This document shows positions 9,427 through 18,802 of a stretch of DNA of 64,000 bases, one piece after another. Under the pieces are notes generated by a model that was not told where the DNA came from, made no database searches, and saw only the letters and a list, made by a program, of their open reading frames with translations. The position numbers and the translations under genes were made by a program. Every line of letters begins with the position of its first letter. Position 1 is the stretch's first letter. This DNA comes from Granulosicoccus sp045106195 (GTDB lineage Bacteria; Pseudomonadota; Gammaproteobacteria; Granulosicoccales; Granulosicoccaceae), in assembly GCA_045106195.1 (NCBI GenBank), contig JBGCEH010000029.1:130926-194925 (forward strand). Direction: 5' to 3'.

Positions 9427-10200
9427 TCAGCCTTGTGCCGCGACCTGGCTGGCAGCAATTTGAGCTTCGGCGTTCAGAGCGTGCAACACCTCGACAGGAG
9501 AACTCGCTTGAGTGATCGGTCGGCCGATAACCAGAAAATCACTACCGCTAATGATCGCATCATAGGGTGTCAATGTACGTCTCTGGTCATCCGGTGCGCC
9601 ACCGTGGCTTGTTATCTGACTGACGGGTACCTCGCCGTCCTTATCCGGTCTTACACCCGGTGTGACCGTTAGAAAATTCGTTTTGGCAATACTGCGGATG
9701 AGACCTACTTCATGCGGTGAGCAGACAACGCCATCAAGACCGCTGCTACGGGCCAATCGGGCAAGTCGCTCAACCTGCAAGCCAGGTTCGATATCGAGTC
9801 CAGTGGCCGCAATCTCTGCTCTGTCGAGACTGGTCAGAACGGTGACGGCGATAAGTCGTGTACCACCTGCCCGCTCGGCACTTCGGTCAAACTGCGCGAC
9901 AGCATCACGTGCAGCGTTGAGCATGGCAGGCCCACCACTGGCGTGAACGTTGACCATCCAGACACCCAGAGCCGCGGCTGCTTGCACAGCACTAGCCACG
10001 GTATTGGGAATATCGTGATATTTCAGATCAAGAAAAATGTCGAAACCGGATTTCTGCCACTCCTCAATCAGCGCGGGACCACCTGCCGTAAACAGCTGAT
10101 TACCAACTTTCAGGCGCGTCAGAGACGGATCTATCCTGGACACAAATTCACGGGCCTTTGCAATGTCTGCATAATCCAGCGCTGTAATTATTCTGTTCAT
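9427..10200 (-). CDS. pyrF: orotidine-5'-phosphate decarboxylase
   Basis: PyrF makes UMP from OMP in pyrimidine synthesis. At 257 residues the length is typical. The active-site segment FLDLKYHDIPNT (Asp-Lys-x-x-Asp) is intact, as is the C-terminal phosphate-binding FLVIGRPIT. The start is the ATG at 10200, which overlaps the lapB stop as ATGA and has GGAAGG just upstream; the longer frame to 10257 lies inside lapB. Translation is thus coupled to lapB, the usual gammaproteobacterial lapB-pyrF arrangement. Confidence 0.96.
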   Translation of the reverse strand: MNRIITALDYADIAKAREFVSRIDPSLTRLKVGNQLFTAGGPALIEEWQKSGFDIFLDLKYHDIPNTVASAVQAAAALGVWMVNVHASGGPAMLNAARDAVAQFDRSAERAGGTRLIAVTVLTSLDRAEIAATGLDIEPGLQVERLARLARSSGLDGVVCSPHEVGLIRSIAKTNFLTVTPGVRPDKDGEVPVSQITSHGGAPDDQRRTLTPYDAIISGSDFLVIGRPITQASSPVEVLHALNAEAQIAASQVAAQG

Positions 10201-11363
10201 TCGCCTTCCACACCAATAATCGTTGAGACCGTATCCCAGCAAGCACATCCCGGGCATCGCCAGTGCATCACGTTACCCTGAAATCCACAGGAGCGGCAGC
10301 GATACGTGGGTTTATCTTCCATCACCTGATCAAGCAGGTTGCAAATAATCTGCACCTTGTCACGCTCTCCAGGCTTACTGAGAGCCAATTGGTCATGCGC
10401 CCAATCGCGTAAGCCTTTTAGAGACGGGCGCTTGAGTATCTGATCCTTGAAAAAGCGGTCTGCAGTGGTCTCGTCCACCAGATCAGCGATAACTTCACGT
10501 GTCGTACGAATCACAGAATAGGCATTCCTCTGAGACTGAATTCGGGAGACAAACTCCTTGAGCGATTGCAGGTCTCCCGCCCCTCTGAGAGCCGCAAATC
10601 GCTTTTCGATGATCACCGGCATCAACGCTGGCTCCAGCTTTTCTACCTTATCGTAGTGGGAAATTGCCTCCGGATAACGTGAGGCCTTGAGTGCCATACC
10701 AGCCAGCTGAATATGCGCTCTGGCACATTCAGACCAATGCCCAAGCGCCAGATTCAACAGACGCAGAGCTTCAGCGGGGTCATCAGAAGTAATCTCGATG
10801 TCAGCCAACTCGCAGTGGTAATGGGCGACGGACTGCGAGAGATCCTTACCCGTGTCAATTTCGCACTGCAATGCAACCTTTATCGCCTGTAGCCAGTCCT
10901 GTTGACGCTCGTGCAACTGCAGGAGATTGTCATAGGCCTCGACACGCTTGTGGTCTGACTTGATTAATCCGTGCAATGCTTCTTCAGCACGATCAAGCAG
11001 CCCTGCTCCATCAAAATCACTGGCCAATTCAAAGCGAGCCAGTGCGCGCACCTCGGCATCCAGATCCGGCTTTTCCATAATGCTTTCATGGATGCGAATG
11101 GCACGTTCAAATTCACCACGACGTCGATACAGATTGCCCAGAGCGATATGAGTTTCTGCTGCGTCCCGATCACCATGTGTGAAGGTATCGAACAGTTGCT
11201 GATCAGCCTCTTTCTCGGATAGGAGCTGACCAAGCTCTTCATGAAATTGTTGCGAATAGTCCCAGAAACGAGAGGCTTTACCTCCGTCACTTTGACGCGC
11301 AGCCAGCCAGCCGCCGGCAGCGGCAACGGGGAGCAGGAACCACAAAAGGTCAGAAGCGATCAC
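10197..11363 (-). CDS. lapB: lipopolysaccharide assembly protein B (TPR, rubredoxin-type)
   Basis: LapB (YciM) is an inner-membrane protein that controls LPS synthesis, by FtsH-dependent LpxC turnover in E. coli. The 388-residue chain has an N-terminal membrane anchor (about residues 4-22), tetratricopeptide repeats (about 65-330) and a C-terminal rubredoxin-like site with paired CxxC motifs (RCRSC and RCPGC). All expected elements are present. Usually lapA precedes it, directly after ihfB; here lapA is missing and a MAPEG gene lies 25 bp upstream instead. pyrF follows with an ATGA overlap. Confidence 0.93.
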   Translation of the reverse strand: MIASDLLWFLLPVAAAGGWLAARQSDGGKASRFWDYSQQFHEELGQLLSEKEADQQLFDTFTHGDRDAAETHIALGNLYRRRGEFERAIRIHESIMEKPDLDAEVRALARFELASDFDGAGLLDRAEEALHGLIKSDHKRVEAYDNLLQLHERQQDWLQAIKVALQCEIDTGKDLSQSVAHYHCELADIEITSDDPAEALRLLNLALGHWSECARAHIQLAGMALKASRYPEAISHYDKVEKLEPALMPVIIEKRFAALRGAGDLQSLKEFVSRIQSQRNAYSVIRTTREVIADLVDETTADRFFKDQILKRPSLKGLRDWAHDQLALSKPGERDKVQIICNLLDQVMEDKPTYRCRSCGFQGNVMHWRCPGCACWDTVSTIIGVEGE

Positions 11364-11388
11364 CCACCGAGTCTAGTTGAATCAGGCG

Positions 11389-11799
11389 CTAAATGATCAC
11401 CGCAATTAGCATAATGGCCGTTGCTCCAAATCCTGCAGCCCAGATCAGAGACCGCCAGGGGACCCAGTCAAACGCATAGGCTGCTACATACACCACCCGG
11501 CTTGCAAGATAGATCCAGGCACAGGAAACGGTAACAGCACTGGATTGCCCAGACAGCGCCACAGCAACTACCGCAATTGTAAACAGAATCAAGGCTTCAA
11601 AGTGGTTTTCCAGCGCTCTGATCAATCGAGCAGTGCGCGCTGTCACTTGACTCTGGATAGAGCCACCGAGCTTCTGCGCATCGCGTGACGACAAGGTCTT
11701 GTCGGTGCCGAGCTCCTTGTTGACGGGAACCGCCATGAGAACAAACTGGACGTATTGCCACAGGGCTGCAAGTGCCAGGACTTTTACTTCAACAATCAT
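11389..11799 (-). CDS. MAPEG family membrane protein
   Basis: This 136-residue integral membrane protein has about four hydrophobic helices and the MAPEG signature (NHFEALILFT after an arginine-rich segment TARTARLIRALE). MAPEG members include glutathione-dependent transferases and many bacterial proteins of unknown activity. It lies directly upstream of lapB in the same direction, where lapA would normally be. Whether it contributes to envelope lipid metabolism is unknown. Confidence 0.85.
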   Translation of the reverse strand: MIVEVKVLALAALWQYVQFVLMAVPVNKELGTDKTLSSRDAQKLGGSIQSQVTARTARLIRALENHFEALILFTIAVVAVALSGQSSAVTVSCAWIYLASRVVYVAAYAFDWVPWRSLIWAAGFGATAIMLIAVII

Positions 11800-11992
11800 G
11801 AATAATGGCTCTGTTTGATTTAGAAAGTAGCTTATCGGACTTACCCCGTCGTTGTATTCCTACGCTCACTTTCCGATCTGGCCCACCATATGACTATATT
11901 TGCTGCGCGAAGCGTGGAAAACCCTCACACTGCGAGCGCAGACCATTGAACCAGACTTACCTTGTTTCAAGCTTGAAAGTGGAAATTTGCAG

Positions 11993-12478
11993 ATGAAAAC
12001 ACGTCTTTTACTGCCTGGACTCTTACTATCGGTCAGCTTGCTGGCTTCCGGGTGCTCATCCGACTCAAAAACGCCCAGGAACGGCAATTCAGCTTCCGGT
12101 GATGCTTTGCCTCACATGGTCGTGCACAAGAGCCCCACTTGCGGATGCTGCAAGGACTGGATTACCTATGTGGAAAATGCAGGCTTTGCAGTCACGGCCA
12201 TTGATCACGACAACGTTGACCCGATAAAGGCTGAAAACGGGCTCACCAATCCGGCATTGAAATCCTGCCACACAGCACTCATCGAAGGCTACGTTATCGA
12301 GGGGCATGTCCCTGTGAGTGATATTCAGCGTCTACTGGCTGAGCGTCCTGATGTCACAGGACTTACCGCTCCGGGGATGCCGATGATGTCTCCAGGAATG
12401 GGAAGCGAAACACCGAAAGATTACGATGTGCTTGCGTTCGATTCCGATGGCCGGGCACACGTATATTCATCGTACTGA
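11993..12478 (+). CDS. DUF411 family lipoprotein, putative metal-binding
   Basis: A protein of about 161 residues with a lipoprotein signal (MKTRLLL..., hydrophobic core, SGC lipobox), so probably membrane-anchored in the periplasm. The DUF411 core has the conserved KSPTCGCCKDW motif and a further Cys-His pair (SCHTALIEGYVIEGHVP). DUF411 proteins are often linked with copper handling. Met-rich residues near the C-terminus (PGMPMMSPGM) fit a copper role, but this is inference. The start is the ATG at 11993, because the longer frame would bury the signal peptide. It stands alone on the plus strand between minus-strand genes. Confidence 0.85.
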   Translation: MKTRLLLPGLLLSVSLLASGCSSDSKTPRNGNSASGDALPHMVVHKSPTCGCCKDWITYVENAGFAVTAIDHDNVDPIKAENGLTNPALKSCHTALIEGYVIEGHVPVSDIQRLLAERPDVTGLTAPGMPMMSPGMGSETPKDYDVLAFDSDGRAHVYSSY

Positions 12479-12752
12479 TTCATAAAGGTAACAGTGCCTT
12501 TGCCCCAAAGCGGTAACTTCCCAGGGCAAAATTGGACCTTGACGCAATCAGGCACCGGCGACATTAACCGCTCAGGATACTCTGCGCACGCTTCTGAGCC
12601 TGTGTCGCTGGTCGTTTCCGATACGCGATCAAAATCAAGAAAACGGGAATCCGGCTCTGGCGAAATTGCCATGTGTGAGGCAAGGCACCATCGTTTCACT
12701 GACTTCCCGGTACTGTGGCGCTACTGCTACACAGCACATCGGAATATTAATC

Positions 12753-13358
12753 GTGTCTTTCGAAGAAAAATTTACTCAGGGAATTGAGTATCGCAAGCAT
12801 TTTGATCCCGAATTCAAGCTTGATGAAGACGCCAGAAATCTACTTGCACATACATTCAAGCAAACGAGTAAAAAAGCCATGCAGGAGCCGTTCTTCAGCA
12901 TACGACAAGGTATTTGCTCAGAAGCCACAAAGTACGCGGCGGACAACAGTGTCGAGCCCTTTGCCTATCAATGCCTGGCCGACAGTCATACGTTTCTGCA
13001 AGCATGTCTGGAACAGGGTTTTGTGGATGAGCGATACATGACGTTGACAGTGGGCGATGTCACTTTTGAGGGACAGCGGCTGTTTAACTCAACCCGGCAG
13101 ACCATAGAAGACTGCGTGAGTATGGGAATCAGTACAATTGATACACCAAAATTTCACGTCTGGCTGACACTCGTTGATATGACGATTATTGATCTGACTA
13201 TCGTCAGCCAACTGCTTGTAGACAAACGTTTGCCAAAACCTGAATCACCCGATCAATGGTTAAATGTATGGCGGCCCGAGCGCAAGGGTAAGTATGAATA
13301 CCACCCTATTCTTGTCGATGATGATTTTCTGGTTCGGCTACAGAAACGCCCTCACTGA
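12753..13358 (+). CDS. hypothetical protein with possible Cys-His-Asp triad
   Basis: I recognise no family. From the GTG at 12753 it is 201 residues, soluble, with no signal peptide; the open frame extends back to 12666, so the start is uncertain. A Cys in a helical-looking segment (GICSEATKYAADN, Cys55) is followed by KFHVWLTLVDMTIIDLT, where His135 and Asp147 are spaced as in transglutaminase-like or papain-like folds. The His-x-Trp then Ile-Ile-Asp-Leu-Thr pattern is characteristic of those folds, but this is a weak structural guess. It lies on the plus strand, converging on ihfB. Confidence 0.6.
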   Translation: MSFEEKFTQGIEYRKHFDPEFKLDEDARNLLAHTFKQTSKKAMQEPFFSIRQGICSEATKYAADNSVEPFAYQCLADSHTFLQACLEQGFVDERYMTLTVGDVTFEGQRLFNSTRQTIEDCVSMGISTIDTPKFHVWLTLVDMTIIDLTIVSQLLVDKRLPKPESPDQWLNVWRPERKGKYEYHPILVDDDFLVRLQKRPH

Positions 13359-13452
13359 AGCGTGGCGTCCAAGGGGAGTACAACCTCTCTGCTGTATCGA
13401 TATTGACGTCGTCAGCGGTTGAAAGCTGATTGGCGTTGGGGGTTCTGCAATG

Positions 13453-13818
13453 CTAGTCGTCAATGTCCTCGTCAGATCTGGCGTCACTGGCATCATTAAC
13501 GCCACCTGTGCCGTTATTGACTCGCTCACGCAACTCTTTCCCCGGCTTGAAATGCGGCACATGCTTTCCTCGCAATGCTACCGCGTCTCCGGATTTGGGA
13601 TTACGACCAATACGTGGTTCTCTGAAGTGCAGACTAAAGCTGCCAAAGCCGCGAATCTCTATGCGCTCTCCACTTGCGAGCTCTGCACTCATCTTCTCAA
13701 GAATGCTCTTGACGGCCAGCTCTACATCTTTTGGTGGAAGATGACTCTGGTTGCTAGCTAGCGACTCTATAAGGTCAGATTTTGTCAGGCTGCGTTCTGT
13801 CCCGGACTTATCGCTCAT
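13453..13818 (-). CDS. ihfB: integration host factor subunit beta
   Basis: IhfB forms a heterodimer with IhfA that bends DNA sharply in transcription, replication and recombination. The 121-residue chain has the HU/IHF signature with GFGSFSLHFREPRIGRNPKSG, including the Pro that intercalates into DNA. The N-terminus is slightly longer than usual and the acidic C-terminal tail (DASDARSDEDIDD) extends past the E. coli protein. It is downstream of rpsA in the classic rpsA-ihfB order, but a strong terminator lies between them, so it probably has its own promoter. Confidence 0.95.
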   Translation of the reverse strand: MSDKSGTERSLTKSDLIESLASNQSHLPPKDVELAVKSILEKMSAELASGERIEIRGFGSFSLHFREPRIGRNPKSGDAVALRGKHVPHFKPGKELRERVNNGTGGVNDASDARSDEDIDD

Positions 13819-13961
13819 CTTTCACCTGTGTTTCTTCTTATCAGCGCCACGGTCACTTGTGGCAATGGGCAGTAAAAAACCCGTTGCACATCAGGACGAT
13901 CTGCCCCCCCTGCTTATAGTGTACTTTAAAAACACCAGCAATCAATCACTTACTCAAGACG

Positions 13962-14005
13962 AAAAAAAAGCGGACTGTCCAGAGGTTTCCCTGTAAACAG
14001 CCCGC
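13962..14005 (-). terminator. rho-independent terminator after rpsA
   Basis: On the minus strand, GCGGGCTGT and ACAGTCCGC form a 9-bp stem with one mismatch and an 18-nt loop, followed by eight T. It lies about 60 bases past the rpsA stop and separates rpsA from ihfB transcription. Confidence 0.8.
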
Positions 14006-14067
14006 CTTGTTATCGCATCAGCGATCCAGCTAGCTAAAGGCCAGGCTGGGATCGCTATGGCAACAGA

Positions 14068-15747
14068 CTACTTATCCAGACTACCGAGCTGCTCTTTCAT
14101 GAGATCACCCAACGTAGTGCCAGCAGGTTCTGCAGATGCATCGTTGTAGTCACTCATGGCTTCCGCTTCATCAGCGTAGTCTTTCGCCTTGATTGACAAG
14201 CTGAGCATTCGGGATTTGCGATCAGTACCAATGAACTTGGCTTCGACTTCCTGACCTTCCTTGAACTCGGTGCGAACGTCCTCAACACGCTCACGTGCGA
14301 TTTCACTGGCCCGGATCACACCCTCTACACCGTCGCCAAGATCAACCACTGCATGCTTCTGGTCAACTTCTTTGACGGTACCTTTAACGATGCTGCCCTT
14401 CGGGTTGTCAGCAACAAACTGACCGAATGGATCACGATCGATCTGCTTCACGCCCAGTGAGATGCGCTCACGCTCCGGATCAACGGCCAATACAACCGCT
14501 TCGATCTCATCGCCCTTCTTGTAATTGTGAACAGCTTCGTCGCCAGTCTCGTTCCAGGAAAGATCGGACAAGTGGATAAGACCGTCGATGCCGCCATCCA
14601 GACCAATGAAGATACCAAAATCGGTAATTGACTTGATAGTGCCACTGACCTTGTCGCCTTTGTTAAACGATTCGGAAAAGTCTTCCCAAGGGTTAGGCTT
14701 GCATTGCTTGATACCCAGGGAAATACGACGACGCTCCTGATCGATATCGAGGATCATGACCTCAACTTCATCGCCAAGCGCTACAACTTTGTTGGGATTG
14801 ACGTTGCGGTTGGTCCAATCCATTTCAGAAACGTGTACCAGCCCTTCAACACCTTCTTCTATTTCAACGAAACACCCGTAGTCAGCAATGTTGGTGACCT
14901 TGCCGAACAGCCGCGAGCCTTCCGGGTAACGTCGAGTAAGATCGACCCATGGATCTTCGCCCAGTTGCTTCAAGCCGAGTGATACGCGGTTACGCTCACG
15001 GTCAAACTTGAGAACCTTGACTTGCATTTCCTGACCGACTTCAACAACTTCAGAAGGATGCTTGACGCGCTTCCAGGCCATGTCAGTAATGTGCAGAAGA
15101 CCGTCGATACCACCAAGGTCAAGAAACGCACCGTAATCGGTAAGGTTCTTGACGATACCCATGATTTCCTGCCCTTCCTGAAGATTTTCAAGCAGCTGCT
15201 CACGCTCTGCAGAGTACTCGCTTTCAACAACGGCACGACGCGAAACAACCACGTTATTACGACGCTGATCGAGCTTGATAACCTTGAATTCCAGTTCCTT
15301 GCCTTCCAGATAGCTGGTGTCACGAACCGGTCGTACATCGACCAGTGAACCAGGCAGGAATGCGCGGATATCACATACTTCAACAGTAAAGCCACCTTTG
15401 ACCTTACCTGTGATGTTGCCTTTGATGATTTCGTCATTTTCCTGGGCTCTTTCAAGAACTGTCCAGGAACGCGCACGACGCGCTTTTTCGCGTGAGAGTT
15501 TGGTTTCTCCGAAGCCGTCTTCAACGGAATCGAGTGCAACCTCTACGCTATCACCGATTTTGACATCGGTTTCGCCATTTTCATCTTCGAACTCTTCAAT
15601 AGGCACAGCGCCTTCTGATTTGAGTCCTGCGTTAACAATTACGTAATCGCCCGTGATGTCGACAACCGTTCCAGTGAGGATGGAACCGACTTTCATCTGG
15701 GCTTTGGAAATACTCTCTTCGAAGAGCTCCGCGAAAGATTCTGACAT
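14068..15747 (-). CDS. rpsA: 30S ribosomal protein S1
   Basis: S1 unwinds mRNA and docks it on the 30S subunit. From the ATG at 15747 it is 559 residues, the usual length, with six S1 repeats from about residue 20 to 520. Each repeat shows the typical KG...G.V..I..YG.FV and VS..DW patterns (for example VTNIADYGCFVEIEEGVEGLVHVSEMDW, split across the fourth repeat). The longer frame to 15792 is not supported. It follows cmk after about 260 bases and is closed by a terminator. In E. coli S1 represses its own translation; the leader here is long enough for this but I cannot show it. Confidence 0.97.
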   Translation of the reverse strand: MSESFAELFEESISKAQMKVGSILTGTVVDITGDYVIVNAGLKSEGAVPIEEFEDENGETDVKIGDSVEVALDSVEDGFGETKLSREKARRARSWTVLERAQENDEIIKGNITGKVKGGFTVEVCDIRAFLPGSLVDVRPVRDTSYLEGKELEFKVIKLDQRRNNVVVSRRAVVESEYSAEREQLLENLQEGQEIMGIVKNLTDYGAFLDLGGIDGLLHITDMAWKRVKHPSEVVEVGQEMQVKVLKFDRERNRVSLGLKQLGEDPWVDLTRRYPEGSRLFGKVTNIADYGCFVEIEEGVEGLVHVSEMDWTNRNVNPNKVVALGDEVEVMILDIDQERRRISLGIKQCKPNPWEDFSESFNKGDKVSGTIKSITDFGIFIGLDGGIDGLIHLSDLSWNETGDEAVHNYKKGDEIEAVVLAVDPERERISLGVKQIDRDPFGQFVADNPKGSIVKGTVKEVDQKHAVVDLGDGVEGVIRASEIARERVEDVRTEFKEGQEVEAKFIGTDRKSRMLSLSIKAKDYADEAEAMSDYNDASAEPAGTTLGDLMKEQLGSLDK

Positions 15748-16008
15748 TAAAAGGTAAACCTGTTGGTGAGTGACGCAATGTCTTCGTGACACAGCGAATG
15801 TGTTAGTTTTTCAAAAGCCTCGCCATCCTGGCTAAGCACGTTGGTTGTGCAGGTTGAAACATCGTCGATTTGGCTAAAGAGGCTGTCCGGAGATAGCCTG
15901 CTATGGACACCGAAACCGGCATTAGTCACTGCATCTCAATGCAAGGGACACTCCAGAGGTCGATGCTGGCGCCACATTTTGCAACAAGTAGCTTGCTAAA
16001 GGTACTTG

Positions 16009-16692
16009 TCAGGTGGGTACACCGACATCGGCAGGCAGTGCAGCGAGGATCTGCTGGACCACCCTGGCCACTGGCAACTCACTGGAATCTATCACCAGTG
16101 CATCGTTAGCGGCCATCAACGGGGAATGCTCACGGGAACTATCACGTTCGTCGCGAGCAGCTATGTCTTGAATCAAGCTCTCCATGTTAACTTGTATCCC
16201 CTTTTCTTTCAACTGCTTAGCCCGCCGACCAGCCCGAACCTCTGCAGTCGCTGAAAGAAATACCTTCAATTCAGCATCAGGGAACACTGCTGTACCCATG
16301 TCTCGCCCATCGGCGACAAGTCCTGGATCGATTCTAAAACTGCGCTGTTCATCCAGTAACGCGGCCCGCACACGGGGCATGACAGCCACCTTCGATGCTG
16401 CCGAGGCGGTCGACTCGTTACGTAGCTGTAGAGTTATATCGGCACCCGCCAGATAGACGTGAACCCCCGTCGGGTGAGGCTTGAACACTGCATCCATGGA
16501 AACAAGGCAAGCCATTACTGAGGATTCGTCGTCCAGATCAGCACCGCTCCTGACGGCGTGCAAACCGGCAGCACGGTACACGGCACCGCTGTCCAGTAAG
16601 TGATAACCCAGTCGCTCGGACAGCAGCCGAGCTACTGTCCCCTTGCCAGCGCCAGACGGTCCGTCAATCGTAATGACTGGAACATTATTCAT
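16009..16692 (-). CDS. cmk: (d)CMP kinase
   Basis: Cmk phosphorylates CMP and dCMP using ATP. The 227-residue protein has the P-loop IDGPSGAGKGTVARLL at the N-terminus, the family DSGAVYRA segment, GRDMGTAVFPDA and the lid region with DERDSSREHSPL. Its start overlaps the aroA end by 8 bases, so the two are coupled, and rpsA follows. This is the standard aroA-cmk-rpsA order. Confidence 0.96.
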   Translation of the reverse strand: MNNVPVITIDGPSGAGKGTVARLLSERLGYHLLDSGAVYRAAGLHAVRSGADLDDESSVMACLVSMDAVFKPHPTGVHVYLAGADITLQLRNESTASAASKVAVMPRVRAALLDEQRSFRIDPGLVADGRDMGTAVFPDAELKVFLSATAEVRAGRRAKQLKEKGIQVNMESLIQDIAARDERDSSREHSPLMAANDALVIDSSELPVARVVQQILAALPADVGVPT

Positions 16693-18022
16693 CTAATTCC
16701 GTAATCCTGAGACCTGCGGAGGCGGCAATGCTGGCAAAGCCAGGGAAGGAGGTGTTGACATTAGCGCAATCAAGCACCGTGATGGGTCCGTTACTGATAA
16801 GCGAGGCCATGGCAAAAGACATGGCCGTCCGGTGATCGCCGCAGCTGTCAGCCGTGCCTCCCGTCAATCGCTTGCCCACAATAACCGCGCCATCAGGGGT
16901 GTCAGAGATATCCGCCCCCAGGGCTCGCAAACCATCGGCCATGACCTGGATGCGATCGGTCTCCTTGACGCGTAACTCCTCCGCACCGCTCACAATCGTT
17001 GTGCCCTTGGCCGACACAGCTGCAACAAAAAGTGCAGGAAATTCGTCAATTGCCAGAGATACAAGTTCTTCAGGTACTTGAATACCGTTAAGTTGAGTAC
17101 CACAAACCCGAAGATCCGCCACCGGCTCTCCACCCGTCTCACGGGTTCGCTCAACAGTGATATCTGCACCCATGAGTCTGAGGATATCAATGACGCCAGT
17201 ACGGGTTGGATTCATGCCAACGCTTTTAATCAGCAGACGTGAACCCGGTGTCATGGCGGCCCCCACAAGGAAGAAAGCTGATGACGATATGTCACCGGGG
17301 ACTGTGATACTGGTCGCCGTGAGTTTCTGCCCACCCTCGATAGACGCCGAGAGCCCGTTGGTCACAAGCTCGACGCCAAATGCGCGCAGCATACGCTCAG
17401 TATGATCTCGGGTAATGGCAGGCTCGTGGACCGTAGTTTTACCTTTTGCATGCAAACCTGCCAGCAACACGGCTGACTTTACCTGCGCACTCGCGATCGG
17501 ACAGGTATATTCGATAGCGCTTAACGGCCCACTTCGGGCGATCGTCAATGGCGGTGTGCCGGCGTCCGGAGTCGATATCTCGGCGCCCATCTCGGCCAGA
17601 GGATTTGTAATTCGGCGCATTGGCCTGCTACTGAGCGATGCATCGCCCGTTAACACACAAGGTATGCGCATACCTGCCAGCAGGCCGGTCAGTAATCGCA
17701 TACCTGTCCCGGAATTACCAAGATAGATGCTGGCCTTCGGCGGAACCAGCGCTTCCACCCCGTTACCGTATAGCGTGACTTTGCCCGGTCCACCGCGTTC
17801 AATCTGCCCCCCCATGGCCCGAAACGCGTCCAGCGTGTGCAAACTGTCTTCACCTTCAAGAAACCCCGACACCTCAGTGACGCCGTGGGCGATAGCACCA
17901 AACATCATCGACCGATGAGACATCGATTTATCACCTGGCACCACCATCTCACCCTCTAGCGAAGTGCTGGGCTCAACGACAAAGCGTTTACTGGAAGGTG
18001 TATGGGCGGCGGCTTGGCTCAC
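16685..18022 (-). CDS. aroA: 3-phosphoshikimate 1-carboxyvinyltransferase (EPSP synthase)
   Basis: AroA joins phosphoenolpyruvate to shikimate-3-phosphate, the sixth shikimate step. The 445 residues show both signatures: LGNSGTGMRLLTGLLA and RVKETDR (as LRVKETDRI), with GDKSMSHRSMM at the N-terminus for substrate binding. Catalytic Lys, Asp and Glu positions look intact. The start is GTG at 18022. In many relatives tyrA or hisC lies directly upstream; here tyrA is over 6 kb away. cmk follows with an 8-base overlap. Confidence 0.96.
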   Translation of the reverse strand: MSQAAAHTPSSKRFVVEPSTSLEGEMVVPGDKSMSHRSMMFGAIAHGVTEVSGFLEGEDSLHTLDAFRAMGGQIERGGPGKVTLYGNGVEALVPPKASIYLGNSGTGMRLLTGLLAGMRIPCVLTGDASLSSRPMRRITNPLAEMGAEISTPDAGTPPLTIARSGPLSAIEYTCPIASAQVKSAVLLAGLHAKGKTTVHEPAITRDHTERMLRAFGVELVTNGLSASIEGGQKLTATSITVPGDISSSAFFLVGAAMTPGSRLLIKSVGMNPTRTGVIDILRLMGADITVERTRETGGEPVADLRVCGTQLNGIQVPEELVSLAIDEFPALFVAAVSAKGTTIVSGAEELRVKETDRIQVMADGLRALGADISDTPDGAVIVGKRLTGGTADSCGDHRTAMSFAMASLISNGPITVLDCANVNTSFPGFASIAASAGLRITELDE

Positions 18023-18268
18023 GATAGATCCCGTATTGAAACAATCCTGAATCTTACCACCGCCATAAGCTTACAGCGTTACCTGCAGCACCTCTCATTC
18101 AGACTTGTGAACTAGAAGCCTGAGCAACTCCGGAACCTGATAGTGATGTTGACCGTGAGCCAGGACGATCGCAAGCCAGTACAGTTTGTGCCGGAGCTTC
18201 ATCATACCCATTTTTTTATTGTGGCTTTACGTGTAGAATCACTTCACTACTTGGTTATTGTCAGGCCC

Positions 18269-18745
18269 ATGAAGCAAAACACCGCCAATACCGATCTGAA
18301 AAAAGCGGGCCTGAAGGTCACCTTGCCACGTGTCAGCATTCTCGGCATTCTCGAGGAAGCAGAACAGCACCACATGAGCGCTGAAGACGTCTACAAAACC
18401 TTACTTAAAAACGGTAATGAAATTGGTCTGGCGACCGTCTACCGAGTCCTGACTCAGTTCGAGGCTGCAGGATTGGTCACCCGTCACCATTTTGATGGAG
18501 GACAAGCTATCTTTGAGCTTGACACAGGTGACAATCACGATCATATCGTCTGCCTGAAAACTGGCAAGGTAGCCGAATTCAAGGACCCGGTAATCGAAGC
18601 AAGGCTGGAGCAAATTGCCACCGACCTTGGCTATACCCTGAATGATCACAAGATCGTTCTCTACGGTGAGGTTATCGAGACGCCAGCGAAAAAAAACAAG
18701 CCTCGCCTTCAAGTACGTTCTGCAGGACCGAAAAGAAGCCGCTAG
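18269..18745 (+). CDS. fur: ferric uptake regulator Fur
   Basis: Fur binds Fe(II) and represses iron-uptake genes. From the ATG at 18269 it is 158 residues: a winged-helix domain (about 1-85, with LATVYRVLTQFEAAGLV) and a metal-binding dimerisation domain containing HHFDGGQAIFEL and NHDHIVCLKTGKV. Where E. coli has CxxC this protein has CLKT, so the structural zinc site is incomplete, as in Pseudomonas Fur. The longer frame back to 18143 is rejected because it adds non-conserved residues. The gene converges on an iron-binding protein gene with a putative Fur box. Confidence 0.93.
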   Translation: MKQNTANTDLKKAGLKVTLPRVSILGILEEAEQHHMSAEDVYKTLLKNGNEIGLATVYRVLTQFEAAGLVTRHHFDGGQAIFELDTGDNHDHIVCLKTGKVAEFKDPVIEARLEQIATDLGYTLNDHKIVLYGEVIETPAKKNKPRLQVRSAGPKRSR

Positions 18746-18802
18746 CGTCAGATACAATCGCAGGCTCAGTGGGACGTACAAAACGTTCATTCAGAGCCAT
18801 CC

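Noticed and set aside
12494..12787. Plus-strand 97-codon frame after the DUF411 gene
   Set aside because: Overlaps the unknown gene in another frame, no ribosome-binding site and no family pattern.
15747..15929. 60-codon frame upstream of rpsA
   Set aside because: Lies in the rpsA leader and overlaps its start; no family pattern.
18143..18268. N-terminal extension of Fur
   Set aside because: Adds non-conserved residues before a normal Fur start.
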